From: JADJGC01 sp964576925
Lineage (GTDB): Bacteria; Zixibacteria; MSB-5A5; CAIYYT01
Length of the DNA stretch: 64,000 nucleotides
Reading direction: 5' to 3'
Assembly: GCA_964576925.1 (NCBI GenBank)
Contig: CAZNWJ010000004.1
Coordinates: 62,001-126,000, forward strand
The first letter of the stretch is position 1. Every line of letters starts with the position of its first letter. Shown here piece by piece: positions 42,281 through 50,469 of this stretch. The translations under genes were made by a program, and so were the position numbers. The notes below the pieces were generated by a model, which saw only the letters and a list, made by a program, of their open reading frames with translations, had not been told where the DNA came from and did no database searches.

Positions 42281-44320
42281 ATGCGCCACCTTAGTCAAAA
42301 GCGATTTGCCTCGAACGCCGTCATGATTGCCGCCTTCTGCCTGGTCTGGGCAGCGCCAGCCGACGCTCAGACAGCATTCACGAGAATCACCGATGTCGGC
42401 AACCCGGTTGTTTCCGACGTTACCAACCAAACCTACACTGGGTGTGCGTTCGTCGATTACAACAATGACGGGAATCTCGATCTGGTTGTTGTCGATCCGA
42501 ACCAAACCAAGCTCTACAAAGGAGATGGCACGGGAGGATTCACCCGTATTACCAGCACCCCCATCACGACCGGGACGTTCTTCGCGCTGGGGACTACCTG
42601 GGCGGATTACGACAATGATGGTGACCTTGACTGCCTTCTGGCGGGCACCGGCGGAAGCGCCCTCTATAAGAACAACGGCGATGAGACGTTCACCCAGGTC
42701 TCGGCGAGCCTGATGGGGACTACCGACCTACGCGGCTGGAGCCCGGCCTGGGGCGACTATGACAGCGACGGCTATGTCGACCTGGTGATCACGTTTCCCA
42801 CAGGATTCGTCGGCAACCCACAACGGCCGAACCGGATGCTCCGTAACCAGGGCCCGCCCGATTACGCCTTCGAAGTGATCGACACCGGCGTTATCGTTAC
42901 CGGGCTCAAGCCGTACACCTCCGGCAACTGGGCCGATTACGATCTCGATGGCGACCTCGACTTCTTCATCGGCAGCGGCCCGGCCTCGTCGGTTTCTGGA
43001 CTGGATGATCTTTACAAGAATCTGCTGGTCGAAACCGGAGTCCCTGGATTCGAACGAATCTTGCAGGCGCCGATCGCGAACGACCCGGGCGATGGTCAGG
43101 TGTGGAACTGGATTGATATCGACAACGACATGGACTTGGACGCCTACCGCACCAACTGGGGCGGCGTGGCCATCGGCTTGCGCAGTAATGATCTCTATGT
43201 CAACAACGGCGGAACTTACACCGAAGTGGGCGGCGAGGAGATCGTTGACGATCAGACGGTGTCGCTGTCGCAAATCTGGCAAGATTTCGATAACGACGGC
43301 GATTTGGATTGCTATACGGTTAACATCGGCATGAACAAGTACTACCGCAATGCGGGCGGGACGTTCTTTGGTGATTTCATGGGAGACCATGTCACGACCA
43401 GCCAGCAGGGATCGGGCGGCACCGCCGGCGATATTGACAACGACGGTGACATGGACATCTTCGCGGTGGCTTCCGGAGCGAACAAGCGTCTTCTCCTGCG
43501 CAATGACTACGCGGGTGCAAATGGCTGGCTCAAGCTCAAACTGGTGGGTCAGAAATCCAACTGGGCGGCAATCGGGGCGCGGGTCTGGATCAAGGCCACC
43601 ATCGACGGCGACTCGGTCTGGCAGACGCGCGACATCTCGGCACAAAACACCTTCCTGGGGCACAATTCTTTTGAGGTACACTTCGGCCTGAAGAACGCAT
43701 CGGTGGTCGAAGCTCTGCGGATTGAGTGGCCGTCGGGCATTGTCTTCGATACTACGATGGTAGGAATCAACCAAACGCTGACGTTCATCGAGAGTTGTGA
43801 GGACGGCGATGGCGACGGCGTAGGGTGTCTGGACAATTGCCCGTCGGTCGCCAACGCTTCGCAAGCGGATACGGATGGCGATTTCATCGGCGATGCTTGT
43901 GACAATTGCCTGAGCGTCTCAAACCATGAACAGGCCAATTCCGATGCCGACAGCCTCGGTGATGCCTGCGACAATTGTCCGGCAGACGCCAATAACGACC
44001 AACTGGATTCCGATAGCGATGGTGTTGGCGACGCTTGTGACAATTGCATCGATGTGGCCAACCCGGGTCAGGAAGATGGCAACAGCAACGGCGTTGGCGA
44101 TGCCTGCGACTACATCTGCGGCGACACCGATGGCAACAGTATCATCACAATCTCGGATGCCGTCTACCTGATTACCTACATCTTTGGTGGCGGTCCGGCG
44201 CCCGACCCGGTGATTGCCGGGGATGCGGATTGCAATGGGATCGTGACGATCTCCGACGCCGTGTTCCTGATAACCTTCATATTCGGCGGCGGCCCGGCGC
44301 CTTGCACCAGTTGCCCGTAA
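42281..44320 (+). CDS. Secreted FG-GAP/VCBS and ASPIC-UnbV protein with thrombospondin-3 repeats and dockerin-like C-terminus
   Basis: A 679-residue exported protein. The ATG at 42281 follows AAGGAGAGG and begins directly with a signal peptide (VMIAAFCLVWAAPADAQ); the frame is open farther upstream but without a ribosome site. A beta-propeller of FG-GAP/VCBS repeats with calcium loops (DYNNDGNLDL, DYDNDGDLD, DYDSDGYVDL, DNDGDLD) spans about residues 30-430. An ASPIC/UnbV-type domain follows (NDYAGANGWLKLKLVGQKSN to FDTTMVGINQTL). Four thrombospondin-3 repeats with DNC cysteines come next, then a dockerin-like pair ending GGGPAPCTSCP. Calcium-dependent surface protein of unknown target. Confidence 0.88.
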   Translation: MRHLSQKRFASNAVMIAAFCLVWAAPADAQTAFTRITDVGNPVVSDVTNQTYTGCAFVDYNNDGNLDLVVVDPNQTKLYKGDGTGGFTRITSTPITTGTFFALGTTWADYDNDGDLDCLLAGTGGSALYKNNGDETFTQVSASLMGTTDLRGWSPAWGDYDSDGYVDLVITFPTGFVGNPQRPNRMLRNQGPPDYAFEVIDTGVIVTGLKPYTSGNWADYDLDGDLDFFIGSGPASSVSGLDDLYKNLLVETGVPGFERILQAPIANDPGDGQVWNWIDIDNDMDLDAYRTNWGGVAIGLRSNDLYVNNGGTYTEVGGEEIVDDQTVSLSQIWQDFDNDGDLDCYTVNIGMNKYYRNAGGTFFGDFMGDHVTTSQQGSGGTAGDIDNDGDMDIFAVASGANKRLLLRNDYAGANGWLKLKLVGQKSNWAAIGARVWIKATIDGDSVWQTRDISAQNTFLGHNSFEVHFGLKNASVVEALRIEWPSGIVFDTTMVGINQTLTFIESCEDGDGDGVGCLDNCPSVANASQADTDGDFIGDACDNCLSVSNHEQANSDADSLGDACDNCPADANNDQLDSDSDGVGDACDNCIDVANPGQEDGNSNGVGDACDYICGDTDGNSIITISDAVYLITYIFGGGPAPDPVIAGDADCNGIVTISDAVFLITFIFGGGPAPCTSCP

Positions 44321-44361
44321 GATGACGAGCGGTCTCCTCACCAGACCGTTCAGCACGCAAT

Positions 44362-44392
44362 ACCGGTGGCGTAGGACCGCCACCGGTGTTTG
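44362..44392 (+). terminator. Terminator after the FG-GAP protein gene
   Basis: ACCGGTGGCG at 44362-44371 pairs with CGCCACCGGT at 44378-44387, followed by GTTTG; a strong stem with a short T-rich tail. Confidence 0.7.
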
Positions 44393-44457
44393 TGCCCGCA
44401 GTACGTCAACCGTGATTTTTGTTAGACAATCGCCGGTGTTTTCCCGTTTAAGTTGAT

Positions 44458-45651
44458 ATGGACAATTCTCCGTCAACCATAGATACCAGCGAAAGGCGCA
44501 GCGCCGCCCTGGAACTCTACCGGCGCTTGCTGCCGTCGCCAATCCTGCGGTGGTTGGCAGCGATTGGCCTCTGGCTCGTGGTCGCGCTGGGTTCGGCGAC
44601 GCATTGGTGGTTTTTCCCGCAGGGAAGTTACCCCTACACGTGGTGGGAATTGGTCGCTGCCAAGAGCGGCGTCTGGTTGCTCTGGGGCGCGCTCGTTCCG
44701 CTCATGTTTGCGGTGGCAGCGCGTTTTCGTCTTGAAGTCGGCTTTCGCTTGCGCAGCGCCGCCGTGCTGACTGCCTTCGGCATCGTCTTGACTCTTGCCT
44801 ATATTCTTGGCTACACGTTTGTGGTGCTGTCCGTCATCAGCGAACCCACGAGTTACGGAATTCGCCAGCTTTGGGACTTCATGATCACGATGCACTCGAC
44901 GTGGTATTTTCTGGCGTTTTGGGTGGTGGTCGGATTTGAGCACACGGTATCGTACCACCGTCGTCTTGCCGAGCGCGAGCGGCAAGCCGAACAATTGCGG
45001 ACGCAGTTGGTCGAGGCGGAACTGGAGCGCCTCAAGGGACGGTTGCAGCCTCATTTCTTGTTTAATACTCTGAATACGATTTCTTCGCTCGTCTTGAGCG
45101 ACCGCAAATCGCTGGCTTACGACACGCTTGCCGACCTTGCGCACCTGCTGCGGCTGAGTCTCGACCGCAGCGACGAGCAGTTTGTCACTCTCGCGGCAGA
45201 GATGGAGTTTGCGCGATTGTATCTCAACTTGATGACGCGGCGCTTCCCCGATGCGCTGGATATCAAATACGAGGTGGACGATTCCTGCCTCGACGCGGCA
45301 GTACCGAGCCTGATCCTGCAGCCGCTGGTGGAAAACGCCGTGAAATACGGCACCAGCGACGGTGCCGGTTGGGTGCGGATCAAGGCCTCCCGCAGCGACG
45401 ACTGGTTGCATCTGGAGGTCGTCAATCCCATCGGCCGCAGCGAACCGATGGAATCGGAGAACGGGGGACGCGGGCTGCTCTACCTGCGAGAACGCCTTGA
45501 ATGTCTCTATGACGGCGCGGAAGGGCTCTTAAAGGTCGAGGAGACTAACGGTGAGTTCGCCGTGCAACTGATACTGCCATGGTCAAGACTGGAAAGGGAT
45601 TCGGCGAGTGAAGTCAAGCTCGGTCAATACAATCCGCGCTCTGGTCGTTGA
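44458..45651 (+). CDS. LytS-type sensor histidine kinase
   Basis: A 397-residue membrane kinase. Four hydrophobic helices are visible between residues about 30 and 165, followed by a coiled coil (RERQAEQLRTQLVEAELERLK) and the His_kinase (PF06580) signature LQPHFLFNTLN with phospho-acceptor His199. An HATPase domain follows (LILQPLVENAVKYG, GGRGLLYLRERL). The next gene, its LytTR regulator, overlaps the 3' end. The sensed signal is unknown, but the adjoining sugar transporter suggests a carbohydrate. Confidence 0.92.
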   Translation: MDNSPSTIDTSERRSAALELYRRLLPSPILRWLAAIGLWLVVALGSATHWWFFPQGSYPYTWWELVAAKSGVWLLWGALVPLMFAVAARFRLEVGFRLRSAAVLTAFGIVLTLAYILGYTFVVLSVISEPTSYGIRQLWDFMITMHSTWYFLAFWVVVGFEHTVSYHRRLAERERQAEQLRTQLVEAELERLKGRLQPHFLFNTLNTISSLVLSDRKSLAYDTLADLAHLLRLSLDRSDEQFVTLAAEMEFARLYLNLMTRRFPDALDIKYEVDDSCLDAAVPSLILQPLVENAVKYGTSDGAGWVRIKASRSDDWLHLEVVNPIGRSEPMESENGGRGLLYLRERLECLYDGAEGLLKVEETNGEFAVQLILPWSRLERDSASEVKLGQYNPRSGR

Positions 45652-46444
45652 CGACGAAAAACCGGCGCGGGAACTGCTCGTGCAGCTCCTGGCGGGAGAA
45701 GCGGATTTCGAGATCGTCGGGGAGTGCGCCAGCGGCCGCGAGGCGATTGCCGCAGTCAACAAACTGCATCCCGACATAATGTTTCTCGACATTCGCATAC
45801 CCGGGCACGATGGCTTTGGCGTTCTCGAGCGGCTGGGCAAAGCCGCGCCGGCCGTGGTGTTCGTGACTGCATATGATGAATATGCGGTCAAGGCGTTCGA
45901 GTATCATGCCTTCGACTACCTGTTGAAACCGTTCCGGCGTGAACGACTGGCGCAGACGCTCTCGCGCTTGCGGCAGGAATTGCAGCGGCCGCCAGGACAG
46001 CGGCAGGCGCCTCGTATCCGGGAATTACTGCAATACTGGGATCACACGTCTCAGACTGCGCCGCCAACGCCCAACAATCCCGGATTTCTTCAGCGAGTCT
46101 TTGTCAAATCGGCGCGGCACTCGCTCTCGATTGAAGTCTCCCACATCGATTGGATTCATTCCGTCGATCACTTCGTACAGATCTACGCGCGGGGGAAAAG
46201 CTACATGCTCTATTCCTCGATTGGCGCACTCGAGGATTCACTTGATCCTGCCTCGTTTCTTCGCATCCATAGAACGACGATTGTCAACCTCAGGTCAATC
46301 AAGGAATTCCGCCTGGCGGCCCTCGGCAAGTGCTACGTGATTCTCAAGGACGACTCCGAACAAGCCGTGAGCCGCAATCGGCGCGGGGCGTTGCGCGATC
46401 GGCTGCGCCAGCTGGTGCAAAAGCCCGCGACCGTCACGAAATAG
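45608..46444 (+). CDS. LytTR-family response regulator
   Basis: A 278-residue regulator with a receiver domain (phospho-acceptor Asp61 in IMFLDIRIPGHDG, KPF loop at LLKPFRRERL) and a C-terminal LytTR DNA-binding domain (IDWIHSVDHFVQIY, FLRIHRTTIVNL). It starts at GTG inside the end of the kinase gene, an overlap of 44 bases, so the two are translated together. Likely controls the downstream sugar ABC and mannosidase genes. Confidence 0.92.
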   Translation: MKSSSVNTIRALVVDDEKPARELLVQLLAGEADFEIVGECASGREAIAAVNKLHPDIMFLDIRIPGHDGFGVLERLGKAAPAVVFVTAYDEYAVKAFEYHAFDYLLKPFRRERLAQTLSRLRQELQRPPGQRQAPRIRELLQYWDHTSQTAPPTPNNPGFLQRVFVKSARHSLSIEVSHIDWIHSVDHFVQIYARGKSYMLYSSIGALEDSLDPASFLRIHRTTIVNLRSIKEFRLAALGKCYVILKDDSEQAVSRNRRGALRDRLRQLVQKPATVTK

Positions 46445-46607
46445 CCGGTCGCAGCGCGCCAAAGCAGGCGCGGAAATCCCGAAATTAGACCTTCCGTATT
46501 ACGTTGCCTCGCGGCTACGTCTGCAGATATATTACCTCCCGAAAGAATGCTAACCGGCGCCGGGCTGTCGGTCGCGACATTGACCCGGAAATAGTCGAGG
46601 TCCCAAA

Positions 46608-47561
46608 ATGAAATCACATCTTCGCACGATGCTCGCCGTGGTTCTGGCGACGCTCACTCTGTCATTGTCGGGTTGCGGAAAAGGCAAGAATGACGCAGCA
46701 CAACAGGAAGGTCAACCTCTTGCCGCCAAGATCAAAATCGGCGTCAGCCTCTTGACTCGCACACACCCGTTCTACCAGGATTTGGAAGCGGGAATGCTGG
46801 AAGCGGCCAATGCCAATGGCTACGAATTGCTGGTTACAGCAGGCGAATTTGACGTTGCCCGGCAGAAGGATCAATTGCAGGACTTCATCGTGCAGAAGGT
46901 GAATGCGATTGTCGTCAGTCCCTGCGACTCGCGCTCGATTGGCACGGCGATTCAAGCAGCCAATGACGCCGGCATCCCGGTCTTCACCGCCGATATCGCC
47001 TGCCTGGCGGAGAATGCCAGGGTCGTTACGCACGTGGCCTCTGACAACGTCGCCGGTGGTCGCCTGGCTGCCCAGGCACTGGCCAAGGCGCTGGGCGGGC
47101 AGGGCAAGGTGGCGATCATAGACCATCCGGAAGTGGAATCGGTCATCCAGCGCGTCAGCGGTTTCGAGGCTGAGATCGCTGCGACACCGGGGATCCAGAT
47201 CGCGGCGAAACTCACCGGCCGCGGCGTCAAGGATCAAGCGATGCGTACCGCGGAAGACGTTCTCCAGTCTCATCCTGATCTCGCCGCCTTCTTCGGCATC
47301 AATGATGATTCCGCGTTGGGAGCGCTTGCGGCAGTCGAGAAGGCCGGGAAACAGGGCAAGGTGGTGATCGTTGGATTCGATGCCGTGCCCGAGGCGCGTG
47401 AGGCGATCAAGGCGGGAAAGATCTTCGCGGACGTCATCCAGCAGCCGCGCGAGATCGGCATGCAGACTATCGAAGCGATCAAGATTTATATGGCAGGCGG
47501 TCAGGTTCAACCGACGATCCTGATCCCGTGCGGTTTGTTCACGCAGGCGGATGCTCAGTAA
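46608..47561 (+). CDS. Sugar ABC transporter substrate-binding lipoprotein (RbsB-like)
   Basis: A 317-residue periplasmic-binding protein with a lipoprotein signal (LTLSLSGCGKG, lipidated Cys near residue 23). The pentose/hexose-binding fold follows: IKIGVSLLTRTHPFYQDLEAGM, VVSPCDSRSIGTAIQAANDAGIPVFTAD, a hinge near AFFGINDDSALGALAAVE and IVGFDAVPEA. It overlaps the ATPase gene by 11 bases. Ligand not determined; a ribose/xylose/mannose-type sugar is likely. Confidence 0.9.
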   Translation: MKSHLRTMLAVVLATLTLSLSGCGKGKNDAAQQEGQPLAAKIKIGVSLLTRTHPFYQDLEAGMLEAANANGYELLVTAGEFDVARQKDQLQDFIVQKVNAIVVSPCDSRSIGTAIQAANDAGIPVFTADIACLAENARVVTHVASDNVAGGRLAAQALAKALGGQGKVAIIDHPEVESVIQRVSGFEAEIAATPGIQIAAKLTGRGVKDQAMRTAEDVLQSHPDLAAFFGINDDSALGALAAVEKAGKQGKVVIVGFDAVPEAREAIKAGKIFADVIQQPREIGMQTIEAIKIYMAGGQVQPTILIPCGLFTQADAQ

Positions 47562-49065
47562 TTCTGCCGACGTAGGCGATCCTGGTACGCTGGAGATCCT
47601 GTTAAGCGCCGCCGGAATCCAGAAGGCTTTCCCCGGCGTTCAAGCGATCGGTAGCGGCGAGTTGGAACTCCGCCGCGGCGAGATTCATGCGCTGGTCGGT
47701 GAAAATGGGGCAGGCAAGAGCACGCTGATCAAGGTGCTGACGGGAGTCCACCAGCCCGATGCCGGAACAGTTTCATTGTCGGGCCAGAAAAAACGTTTCA
47801 ATTCGCCTGTCGATGCCCATCGCAACGGTATAACTGCGATCTATCAGGAGCTTTCGCTGGTGCCGAACATTTCGGTATCCGCCAACCTGTTCCTGGGTCG
47901 CGAACCCACGCGCGGTGGGCTGTTGCGAAGTGAACAGGAAATCAGGGCCGCTACCGAGGTCCTGGCTCGACTTGGCTTGACACTTGATGTGCGCCGCCCG
48001 GTCGGCGAATTGTCGATCTCCGAACAACAACTTGTCGAAATCGCCCGCGCATTGATTACCGATGCCAGAATCATCATCATGGACGAACCAACAGCGGCAT
48101 TAACGCCCCGTGAAGTCACAAGGCTCTTCGCTATATTGCGCGGGTTAACCCGGGGTGGTATCGGCATCATCTTCGTCAGTCATCGGCTGGAAGAAGTGCT
48201 CGCGATCTCCGACCGCGTGACGGTCATGCGGTACGGATTCACGGTCGCCACCCGGCCTACAGCGGAGCTGTCCCAGAGGGCACTGATCGAGCTCATGGTC
48301 GGTCGTGTGCTGGAAGACGAGTTTCCGCCGAGCAATTCGCAACCAGGCGCCACACGTCTTTCTGTCCGCGGACTTTCCGGCGATCGGGTGCATGATGTCT
48401 CGTTTGACGTGCACTCCGGCGAGATTCTCGGTATCGCCGGGCTGATGGGCGCCGGGCGCACCGAGCTGGCACGGCTGATCTTTGGCGCCGACCGGCGCAG
48501 TAGTGGCAAGTTTCAACTTGATGGTCGAGCGATAGTCCCGTTCACGCCGCGCGAAGCGATCAGAGCCGGTATCGGCCTGTTGAACGAAGACCGCAAACGG
48601 CAGGGACTGGTGCTGTGCGCACCTGCCGTCGACAGTTTCGCGCTGACGAGTTATCCCAAATGGTCGCGTTTTGGATTGCTAAACCTGAAACGCCTGGGAG
48701 AGTCGTTTCAGCGGCATGTGAAATCACTGGCGATCAAGATCGCGCATCCGCTTCAGCGCACGGAATTCCTTTCCGGCGGTAATCAACAAAAGCTCCTGGT
48801 GGCGCGGTGGCTGGAGACCGATTCGCAGGTGCTCATCTTTGATGAGCCGACGCGCGGCATCGATGTCGGCGCGAAGTACGAGATGTATGTGATTATCCGC
48901 CGGCTTGCGGCAGCGGGCAAGGCGATCATCCTTATTTCATCTGATCTTCCGGAGATTCTCGGAATGTGCGACCGTGTGTTGGTCATGAAAGCCGGGCGGA
49001 TCGCCGGCGAGGTCAGCGACATGAAATCGGCCACCCAGGAAATGATCATGGCATTGGCGGTATGA
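47551..49065 (+). CDS. Sugar ABC transporter ATP-binding protein (RbsA-like)
   Basis: A 504-residue double ATPase. The first domain has Walker A GENGAGKST, signature LSISEQQLVEIARAL and Walker B IIIMDEPTAALT. The second has the degenerate P-loop GLMGAGRTE, signature FLSGGNQQKLLVARWL and VLIFDEPTRGIDVG. This arrangement is typical of carbohydrate importers such as RbsA or MglA. Overlaps its neighbours on both sides. Confidence 0.95.
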   Translation: MLSNSADVGDPGTLEILLSAAGIQKAFPGVQAIGSGELELRRGEIHALVGENGAGKSTLIKVLTGVHQPDAGTVSLSGQKKRFNSPVDAHRNGITAIYQELSLVPNISVSANLFLGREPTRGGLLRSEQEIRAATEVLARLGLTLDVRRPVGELSISEQQLVEIARALITDARIIIMDEPTAALTPREVTRLFAILRGLTRGGIGIIFVSHRLEEVLAISDRVTVMRYGFTVATRPTAELSQRALIELMVGRVLEDEFPPSNSQPGATRLSVRGLSGDRVHDVSFDVHSGEILGIAGLMGAGRTELARLIFGADRRSSGKFQLDGRAIVPFTPREAIRAGIGLLNEDRKRQGLVLCAPAVDSFALTSYPKWSRFGLLNLKRLGESFQRHVKSLAIKIAHPLQRTEFLSGGNQQKLLVARWLETDSQVLIFDEPTRGIDVGAKYEMYVIIRRLAAAGKAIILISSDLPEILGMCDRVLVMKAGRIAGEVSDMKSATQEMIMALAV

Positions 49066-50453
49066 CTCAACGCGGCGAAGAGAACGCGCTCAAGCGCCTG
49101 CTCCGCGACTACGGCATGCTTCCCGTCCTGCTGCTGCTCTGCATCCTCTTCTCGATCCTCACGATCAGGGACCAGACAGTCAGCGGCGAAGCCGGCGCGG
49201 CGCAGATCATCGAGAGACTCAGTGGCGAACCGGCGGATCAGCGCGGTTTGCTCGTGGTTACATCCGAAGGCAAAGCCGAGATCGATTTCGCTGAGTCGTT
49301 TAAGCGACTGGCGGAATCACAAGGCTGGGTCGTGCACAGCGTCACGGGCGACCCGGCGGCAGTCCGCGGTGCCTTCGCCACAATTGACTCGACCGCTTCT
49401 CGCGAGTGGATAGTCGTTACCAGTTCAAACTATCGGCCATTGGTGTCGCAGATCGCGGCACAATTTCCATCGCTCAAAGACAGCCGAATCGAAAGTCCGA
49501 CCGGCAGACGCTGGCCGACGTTTCTCCTGGCCGAAAATCTCCGCAACGTCGCCAACCAGATCACGGTAATTGCCATCATCGCCATCGGCATGACGATGGT
49601 GATTATCACGGCAGGAATCGATCTCTCGGTCGGCAGCTTGATAGCGTTGTCGGCGGTCGTCATTGCCTGGGTAATCGAACCGCTGGGCGGTGCAGGGGCC
49701 TCTGCCGGTGGCGTGCTGCTGGGCGGGATGGCAGCCGTCCTGGCCTGCGCCGTCATTGGGGCATTCAGCGGTGTGATGATCACCTCATTTCGCATTCCTC
49801 CGTTTATCGCGACGCTGGCAATGATGCAGGTTGCGGCCGGCCTCGCCTACATTGTCTCGCAGGGCAAACCGATTTACCAACTACCGGATGGATTTGTCTG
49901 GCTCGGACGCGGCGTCGATCCGCTGCTGGGGATTCCGGTGGCTGTTGTCCTGATGTTTGTCATGTATTTCCTCGCCTGGGTCGTGATGGAGCGGTCGGTG
50001 CTGGGGCGGCACATTTACGCTGTAGGCGGTAACCCCGAAGCAGCCCGATTGGCCGGGATCAGGGTGAATCGTATCCTATTATTTGTCTACACGCTGTGCG
50101 GATTGCTGGCGGGACTCGGCGGCATCATCATGGCGTCGCAATTGAAAAGCGGTGCGCCGACTTACGGTCTGACCTACGAGCTGTACGTCATTGCTGCTGT
50201 GGTGGTCGGTGGTACCAGCCTGAGCGGTGGCGAGGGAAGGATTTTCGGCACGTTGATCGGCGCGTTCATCATTGGCGTCATTCAGAATGGAATGAACTTG
50301 ACGAATATCGAAAGCTACACACAAAAGGTGGTGTTGGGACTGGTCATTTTGGCTGCGGTCTTGTTCGATCGCCTTAAGCAGCGCGGATTCAAAAAGCGCG
50401 CAGCTCTGACGAAGAGCGGACCACCTGAGGAGAAGATTGCTGATTTGGGATAG
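49062..50453 (+). CDS. Sugar ABC transporter permease (RbsC-like) with large extracytoplasmic insertion
   Basis: A 463-residue permease, roughly 140 residues longer than usual RbsC. After the first membrane helix (GMLPVLLLLCILFSILTI) comes a soluble region of about 115 residues (QTVSGEAGAAQIIERL to WPTFLLAENLRNVANQ). Then the standard permease core: TVIAIIAIGMTMVIITAGIDLSVGSLIAL, SFRIPPFIATLAMMQ, YAVGGNPEAARLAGI and VVVGGTSLSGGEGRIFGTLIGA. The ATG at 49062 overlaps the ATPase stop (ATGA). The inserted domain has a Rossmann-like alternating pattern (GLLVVTSEGKAEIDF, WIVVTSSNY). Confidence 0.92.
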   Translation: MTQRGEENALKRLLRDYGMLPVLLLLCILFSILTIRDQTVSGEAGAAQIIERLSGEPADQRGLLVVTSEGKAEIDFAESFKRLAESQGWVVHSVTGDPAAVRGAFATIDSTASREWIVVTSSNYRPLVSQIAAQFPSLKDSRIESPTGRRWPTFLLAENLRNVANQITVIAIIAIGMTMVIITAGIDLSVGSLIALSAVVIAWVIEPLGGAGASAGGVLLGGMAAVLACAVIGAFSGVMITSFRIPPFIATLAMMQVAAGLAYIVSQGKPIYQLPDGFVWLGRGVDPLLGIPVAVVLMFVMYFLAWVVMERSVLGRHIYAVGGNPEAARLAGIRVNRILLFVYTLCGLLAGLGGIIMASQLKSGAPTYGLTYELYVIAAVVVGGTSLSGGEGRIFGTLIGAFIIGVIQNGMNLTNIESYTQKVVLGLVILAAVLFDRLKQRGFKKRAALTKSGPPEEKIADLG

Positions 50454-50469
50454 TGGGAAGGAGATTTAC

